From positions 1-44,262 of IMG/VR virus record IMGVR_UViG_3300033144_003771: a DNA stretch of 44,262 nucleotides. One strand, given 5' to 3'. Origin of the DNA: a virus. Each line of letters starts with the position of its first letter. Within the stretch, counting starts at the first letter, position 1. Made by a program: the position numbers and the translations under genes. Positions 40,682-44,262 of the stretch are shown piece by piece. The notes beneath the pieces were generated by a model that was not told the DNA's origin, ran no database searches, and saw only the letters and a list, made by a program, of their open reading frames with translations.

Positions 40682-40918
40682 ATGGATGAAAAAACATTAA
40701 AAAAAGTTGTAGGCGAGGTGATGGACGATAAATTTTCCAGCTTTTATCTTGAGCCTGAGAAACATTATCAGGAACATCTCTGGCTGTCAGGGTTGATGGA
40801 GTGGAGCGAAAAAACCAAATCGGCAATTTTGAAAACTATTATAGGCATCATAGTTGCCGGTGCGATCGGCATGATGATTTTGGGGTTTTCAATGTTTTAC
40901 AAGGGACCGGGCAATTAA
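40682..40918 (+). CDS. small membrane protein, holin-like
   Basis: A 78-residue protein. The N-terminal half is charged (MDEKTLKKVVGEVMDDKF, EPEKHYQEHLWLSGLM), and residues ~46-72 are a single transmembrane segment (TIIGIIVAGAIGMMILGFSMF). This topology recurs in phage late genes next to lysis genes. GGAG lies 13 nt before ATG 40682, somewhat far. It may be a holin or its partner; which of the two membrane proteins here is the holin cannot be told. Confidence 0.6.
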   Translation: MDEKTLKKVVGEVMDDKFSSFYLEPEKHYQEHLWLSGLMEWSEKTKSAILKTIIGIIVAGAIGMMILGFSMFYKGPGN

Positions 40919-40931
40919 AGGAACAATTCAA

Positions 40932-41387
40932 GTGACGGTGGTAAATTTATACAGATATGCTTCATCAGGCCAAGGCACTAAAGGTATTGCAATCACAAGC
41001 ATTGAAAGCTTTGAGTTTTTCTGTGTACTCGAATTGCCGTGGCGAAATAACGAACCTGATTTTTCATGCATTCCTGATGGTGAATATCTGTGCAAATTCA
41101 GAAAATCAAAAAGATTCGGGGAGCATTACCATCTCCAAAATATCAAAGGTCGGACATGGGTTTTGACGCATTCTGGAAATTTTGCAGGTGATACTAAGCG
41201 CGGATGGAAAACGCATTCACACGGTTGCCTTTTGCCTGGTAGCCGGTTTGGGAAACTAAAGCTCAATGCCTATAAATATCAAGACGCTGTTTTGAGTTCA
41301 AGGCCAACGCTTCGAAGATTAATAACGGCTATGGCTAAAAAGGATTTTATTTTAAGAATTGTCACAATAGGGGATATGGGGGTTTAA
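40932..41387 (+). CDS. DUF5675 family protein
   Basis: A 151-residue protein of the DUF5675 pattern: FFCVLELPWRNNEPDFSCIPDGEYLCKFRKSKRFGEHYHLQNI, VLTHSGNFAGDTKRG.....GCLLPG. The conserved H (residues TH.GN) and Cys in SHGCLL resemble the active-site layout of L,D-transpeptidase-like folds, so a cell-wall-acting role in lysis is suspected but not proven for the family. It starts at GTG 40932 with AAGGA 9 nt upstream. It is flanked by membrane proteins, as lysis enzymes usually are. Confidence 0.75.
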   Translation: MTVVNLYRYASSGQGTKGIAITSIESFEFFCVLELPWRNNEPDFSCIPDGEYLCKFRKSKRFGEHYHLQNIKGRTWVLTHSGNFAGDTKRGWKTHSHGCLLPGSRFGKLKLNAYKYQDAVLSSRPTLRRLITAMAKKDFILRIVTIGDMGV

Positions 41388-41389
41388 TT

Positions 41390-42046
41390 ATGGTTGACAC
41401 ATTATTAGGATTTTTAACAGGCGGTGGCAGCAGCATGATAGGCGGACTTATCACTTCGATCGGCGGCGGTATAATCGGCCTGCTGGGCGCGAAAGGACGC
41501 CAGAAGCATGATCTGGCAATGAGAAAGGTGGATGTTGAAGAAAAAGCAGGTGAGTATAAAGACCGGAACTATGAGCGTGCACACGAACTTTCCATGATTG
41601 ATCATGAGGCGAAACATGCCAGCGAAATTGCATTAATCCGGAAAGAGGAAAGAGAAGAGGCTGGCTCGATAAATCTGATGTTGGAGTCATTCAAAAACGA
41701 TGCGGCTAAGTATTCAAAAGCATGGGCAAAGAAAGTGTCCTCTGGCTGGGGGAACATAATCGGTGTAATGCTTGGCTTTGTCGATGTGCTTCGTGGAAGT
41801 GTCAGGCCGGTTATCACATATACATGCGGTTATCTACTTTTGGATCTCTGGTGGACAGTAAAATCAGATTTAATGGTTAAGATTGCGGCTGATGCGACTT
41901 TCTGCAATTATTTTATTATGACTGTTGTCGATATGATCTTATTTATTATCTCAATGTCAATCGGGTGGTGGTTCGGGTCGCGTCCAAGTAAGCCGCCGAG
42001 AACTGGTGAAGTCAAGCCGCTGACGGCACTACTAAAGCAGAATTAA
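41390..42046 (+). CDS. membrane protein with central coiled coil (holin-like late protein)
   Basis: 218 residues. A Gly-rich hydrophobic N-terminus (MVDTLLGFLTGGGSSMIGGL, ITSIGGGIIGLLGA) precedes a long charged helical part (KHDLAMRKVDVEEKAGEYKD, ~residues 38-110). Two further membrane segments follow (PVITYTCGYLLLDLWW; NYFIMTVVDMILFIISMSIGWWFG). It ends the late operon right after the DUF5675 gene, with 2 nt between stop and ATG. Proteins of this architecture are common at the end of podoviral lysis cassettes. Holin function is inferred, not shown. Confidence 0.65.
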   Translation: MVDTLLGFLTGGGSSMIGGLITSIGGGIIGLLGAKGRQKHDLAMRKVDVEEKAGEYKDRNYERAHELSMIDHEAKHASEIALIRKEEREEAGSINLMLESFKNDAAKYSKAWAKKVSSGWGNIIGVMLGFVDVLRGSVRPVITYTCGYLLLDLWWTVKSDLMVKIAADATFCNYFIMTVVDMILFIISMSIGWWFGSRPSKPPRTGEVKPLTALLKQN

Positions 42047-42082
42047 AAGTTCTGAACATCAAAATACTACTATTGCGATCCG

Positions 42083-42165
42083 GTACCTCCGGGAAGGTAC
42101 AATATATTGTGGCCAATCCCTGATCAGGGCATACCCTATATTGTGTTTTGGGTGTTTTTATTTTT
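42083..42165 (+). terminator. terminator structures at the end of the late operon
   Basis: A hairpin GTACC/GGTAC (42083-42100) is followed by ACAATATA (42099-42106) pairing with TATATTGT (42137-42144), enclosing a perfect 12-bp palindrome CCCTGATCAGGG (42118-42129). A T-rich stretch, GTTTTGGGTGTTTTTATTTTT, follows. Together this is a likely terminator for the late genes. Confidence 0.55.
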
Positions 42166-42177
42166 CAACATTTCCCT

Positions 42178-42397
42178 ACCGACTATTTACCGACTATTTT
42201 CAAAAAATGAATATGTTGAAATCATTGGAAATCATAGACCTAAACTGGTGGAGGCGGCGGGAGTCGAACCCTACGCCAAATAAAAATATTAGTAATGATA
42301 ATAGGTAGATATAAGGGGGTTTAAAAAGTCGGGAAATGATAAGGCTACAACATATTGTTTTTATAAGGATATATTTTAATCGGTAAACAGTCGGTAA
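42178..42397. other. attP: tmRNA 3'-end core with four arm-type sites
   Basis: Core 42246-42271 (minus strand: GGGTTCGACTCCCGCCGCCT and then CCACCA) equals the T-loop, acceptor and CCA end of a bacterial tmRNA; beyond it the tmRNA T-stem partner is missing, so this is only the core. On the left, ACCGACTATTT is tandem at 42178-42188 and 42189-42199. On the right, the inverted TCGGTAA is present at 42380-42386 and 42391-42397 (its complement TTACCGA is in the left arm). Two sites each side in opposite orientation is the arrangement of integrase arm sites. Confidence 0.8.
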
Positions 42398-42431
42398 CTT
42401 TTTCCATCCCTTCCAGCAGCTGGTTATATGC

Positions 42432-42725
42432 CTAAATAGTTACAACGCCATTGAACTCATCATCATTATCATCATCTATTAATAGTACCGCATACTTAGG
42501 TGATTCAAACGGTGCAGACTTAAATGCGGCTATAAGTTTTTTAATGGCTTCTTCGCCAATACACCTAACACAAGTGCCGTATGCTTCAAAAGACAACACT
42601 TTCGGACCTCCAGACGAAGCACCATCTGTGACTTGCTTAAAATCAAGCCCTGTATTTTTATTTATAAACTCTATCGCCTCTTCATCAAAAAAAGTTGTAA
42701 TCATAATATCTGTTGTGTTAGCCAT
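42432..42725 (-). CDS. hypothetical protein near attP
   Basis: A 97-residue acidic protein beginning MANTTDIMITTFFDEEAIEF. A mixed alpha/beta composition with KNTGLDFKQVTDG, GTCVRCIGEEAIKKLIAAFK and a very acidic LLIDDDNDDEFNG tail. AAGGAGAT lies 5-6 nt before ATG 42725 on the minus strand, which favours it over the longer frame from 42788. Not recognised. It is the last gene of the minus-strand operon that begins with the integrase. Confidence 0.55.
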   Translation of the reverse strand: MANTTDIMITTFFDEEAIEFINKNTGLDFKQVTDGASSGGPKVLSFEAYGTCVRCIGEEAIKKLIAAFKSAPFESPKYAVLLIDDDNDDEFNGVVTI

Positions 42726-42803
42726 GATATCTCCTTGCATATAACGATTTAGCTCGCATGCCAAAAATGGCAGTTTGTTTTTGGTCATTTGTGCAACAGC
42801 TGG

Positions 42804-42959
42804 TTATGGATTCCCATACAACATGTCAGGGGTCAAAATACGCCCGTTTAACTCTGCCACTTGCCCATATACGATTAGGGCTACAATGTAGGCGGGAACA
42901 GTAACCCTCTTAGCAACAAACCCACGAGATTCTTTTATTCTGTGAATTAAATAGTACAT
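42804..42959 (-). CDS. possible small protein (51 aa) between integrase and 42432 gene
   Basis: ATG 42959 opens MYYLIHRIKESRGFVAKRVT and continues VPAYIVALIVYGQVAELNG, ending LTPDMLYGNP. The composition is protein-like and the orientation matches the neighbours. A hairpin GCTATA/TATAGC (42961-42979) sits directly upstream and no clear Shine-Dalgarno is visible, so confidence is low. Confidence 0.35.
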   Translation of the reverse strand: MYYLIHRIKESRGFVAKRVTVPAYIVALIVYGQVAELNGRILTPDMLYGNP

Positions 42960-43002
42960 GGCTATAACCAGTCTATAGCTTGCGTTAATTCAATGATATT
43001 GA

Positions 43003-44085
43003 CTATTTTACCTTTTTTTTCTCAAACTCAACCACATTATGCCTCGCCTCAAGAGCCTGTGTTATAGTTGTGCCACTTCGTTCAGCATATACCTGTGTCA
43101 TAGATATATTGCTATGCCCTAAAATCTGCCTGACAGTATCCATATCATATCCAAGATCAAGTAACTGGCAACCAAGACTATGACGCATGGCGTTATATAG
43201 TTTGCAGTGTATTCCTGTTACTTTTTCAGCTTTATGCCATATCTCATTCAGGTTTTTATTTGTATAAGGTTTGCCGTCTTTCCGGACAAAAACAAACGGG
43301 CTTAAATGAGGAGGGATGCTTGCAAGGGCTTCTCTTGTTGTTTTGGTTAATTCGTATCTTCGTGTTATTTCAAACCCGGCTTTCGTGCCTTCCAAAAGCT
43401 CATTGTCCGAAAATCTTTGCATGATTTCAATATGGTTTTCAGTTATAGCTGTCTTAGGGATAGCCCGTACTTCGCCTACCCTCAGGCCGTATTCCATGCC
43501 AATAATAAATATAGGCTTGTGGATATCCAGAATAGCATTTAAGAGTTTTTCCTGCTGCTCGTAGGTTAAGTATGCGATCTTGGTTTTAGGCTTTGACAGC
43601 TTCGGAAAAGGAGGCACTGAAAGTATGTCTTCGTCCCTGTATGCGTCTCTGAAAAGAGTTCTAAGAGCTGATACTGTATTGTAGATTCCTTTCTGTTTCA
43701 GTGGTAGGGATTCTTTGAACTGCCGGATATGTTTTGCTCTAATATAGCGCAGGTCTGTATCGCCCATAAATGGGATAACATACTTTTCAACGGCTGTCTT
43801 ATATCCTGTAAGGGTTTTTTTTGTAACGTGTTTAGCTTTATCTTTGAGCCAGTCCCGCGCGTAATTACGTATAAGCATGGGGCTGTCAGGCCGCCAAAAT
43901 TTGGGGTTGAATATACCCCTGTCAACTTGGTCCCGGGCAAGGTTTAGCTGTTTAATTACTGACTGTCTGGCAAAATAAGGCTCTTTTGTTTCAGGGTTTC
44001 GCCATATTCTATATGGCTTGCCGTCCCAATAGATTTGAAAAAACCACCGCTTGGAGTTTTTATCGTAATGATAAGATCCTCCCAT
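43003..44085 (-). CDS. int: tyrosine recombinase (phage integrase)
   Basis: 360 residues. The N-terminal arm-binding part begins MGGSYHYDKNSKRWFFQIYW. The core-binding SAM-like domain spans ~70-150. The catalytic domain has R202 (GLRVGEVRAI), the second Arg R301 in NAMRHSLG, H324 in LGHSNISM, and the nucleophile Y333 (QVYAER). The usual first His of HxxR is Asn298 here, as in some integrases. It would insert the phage into ssrA through the attP at 42178-42397, 0.7 kb away. ATG 44085 is preferred: GGGAGG lies 7 nt upstream; the longer frame to 44151 lacks such a site. Confidence 0.93.
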   Translation of the reverse strand: MGGSYHYDKNSKRWFFQIYWDGKPYRIWRNPETKEPYFARQSVIKQLNLARDQVDRGIFNPKFWRPDSPMLIRNYARDWLKDKAKHVTKKTLTGYKTAVEKYVIPFMGDTDLRYIRAKHIRQFKESLPLKQKGIYNTVSALRTLFRDAYRDEDILSVPPFPKLSKPKTKIAYLTYEQQEKLLNAILDIHKPIFIIGMEYGLRVGEVRAIPKTAITENHIEIMQRFSDNELLEGTKAGFEITRRYELTKTTREALASIPPHLSPFVFVRKDGKPYTNKNLNEIWHKAEKVTGIHCKLYNAMRHSLGCQLLDLGYDMDTVRQILGHSNISMTQVYAERSGTTITQALEARHNVVEFEKKKVK

Positions 44086-44124
44086 ATAATCGCCTCCCAT
44101 CATATGTCTTATTTGAGAGGTCTT

Positions 44125-44130
44125 ATTATA
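44125..44130 (-). promoter_or_regulatory. candidate -10 box for the integrase operon
   Basis: A perfect TATAAT on the minus strand, 40 nt before the integrase start. The -35 at optimal spacing is poor (AAATGT). The spacer carries a 10-bp palindrome, TTGAATTCAA (44139-44148), which could be an operator. Confidence 0.3.
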
Positions 44131-44175
44131 TGTGATGATTGAATTCAACATTTTATTTTTTGTTGTCGCTATGGG

Positions 44176-44262
44176 TTAATTTTTCGGCTTAAGCGTCACC
44201 TTGCCATTTTTCCGCACTCTGGCAACCTTGTAGAGCCGACCGCCAACATGCAGAGTCATGCC
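44176..44262 (-). CDS. 3' end of a gene continuing past the window
   Basis: The minus-strand frame is open from the right edge and ends at TAA (44178-44176). The 28 residues visible read GMTLHVGGRLYKVARVRKNG and then KVTLKPKN. An ATG at 44259 could be its start, which would make a 27-residue peptide, but an upstream continuation is as likely. It stands on the integrase strand. Short Val/Lys/Arg-rich proteins near integrases are sometimes excisionases, but nothing here proves that. Confidence 0.45.
   Translation of the reverse strand, partial: GMTLHVGGRLYKVARVRKNGKVTLKPKN

Noticed and set aside
40682-40918. DGR accessory gene avd
   Set aside because: The protein has a clear transmembrane segment and lacks the four-helix, basic Avd layout.
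42246-42271. A tmRNA gene on the minus strand
   Set aside because: Only the last 26 bases of a tmRNA are present. The sequence just upstream on that strand does not complete the T-stem, and there is no tag reading frame or acceptor 5' half, so it is an attachment core and not a gene.

Overview
The window is most of a temperate tailed phage genome, probably a podovirus. The head and tail genes form one long plus-strand block in the order terminase, portal, scaffold, capsid, adaptor, nozzle, fibre and ejection proteins. No sheath, tape-measure or baseplate gene is visible. The host cannot be named from the sequence. Its only trace is a 26-bp copy of a bacterial tmRNA 3' end, used as the attachment core. 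That core has phage genes on both sides, which is the attP arrangement, so the assembled molecule looks like a free (circular, permuted or tandem) phage genome and not a simple integrated prophage.

Layout. 1-1661: end of a replication/accessory module (Phg_2220_C replication protein, DUF6475, a tiny membrane protein, a VRR-NUC nuclease, a small helix-turn-helix-like protein), closed by a bidirectional terminator. 1793-2593: two minus-strand genes, one a ribbon-helix-helix protein. 2784-2841: four 13-bp tandem repeats before terS, a candidate packaging site. 2874-11809: terS, terL (split by an intein with a LAGLIDADG endonuclease), portal, an HExxH protein, a GroES-like co-chaperonin, scaffold, capsid accessory proteins and the major capsid protein, then a terminator. 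11918-22516: decoration-like proteins, adaptor/head-completion proteins, a repeat protein, nozzle and tail fibre. 22485-25812: a GNAT-like protein and ejection proteins, with a minus-strand lipoprotein moron. 25817-38062: a 4081-residue polyvalent protein with an N-terminal membrane-active region, an ADP-ribosyltransferase-like segment, a DarB-type adenine methylase/helicase and an LPD38-like C-terminus.

38137-40660 holds the most interesting element, a diversity-generating retroelement (DGR). A receptor-binding-type protein ends in a 110-bp variable repeat (40089-40198). A 110-bp template repeat follows (40247-40356). They differ at 17 positions and every one is an adenine in the template. 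The reverse transcriptase gene that should follow is reduced to its first ~40 codons, so mutagenic homing in this genome is either newly lost or depends on a reverse transcriptase supplied in trans. A free-standing HNH endonuclease gene lies directly upstream of the target gene.

40682-42046: lysis/late membrane genes, including a DUF5675 protein, followed by terminator structures. 42178-42397: attP with four arm-type repeats around the tmRNA core. 42432-44085: minus-strand operon ending in two small ORFs, led by a tyrosine integrase. 44176-44262: the tail of one more minus-strand gene.

Two places show overlapping reading frames that deserve attention: a 107-codon ORF with a perfect Shine-Dalgarno nested inside the giant gene (29046-29369), and a frame conflict at 22100-22516.
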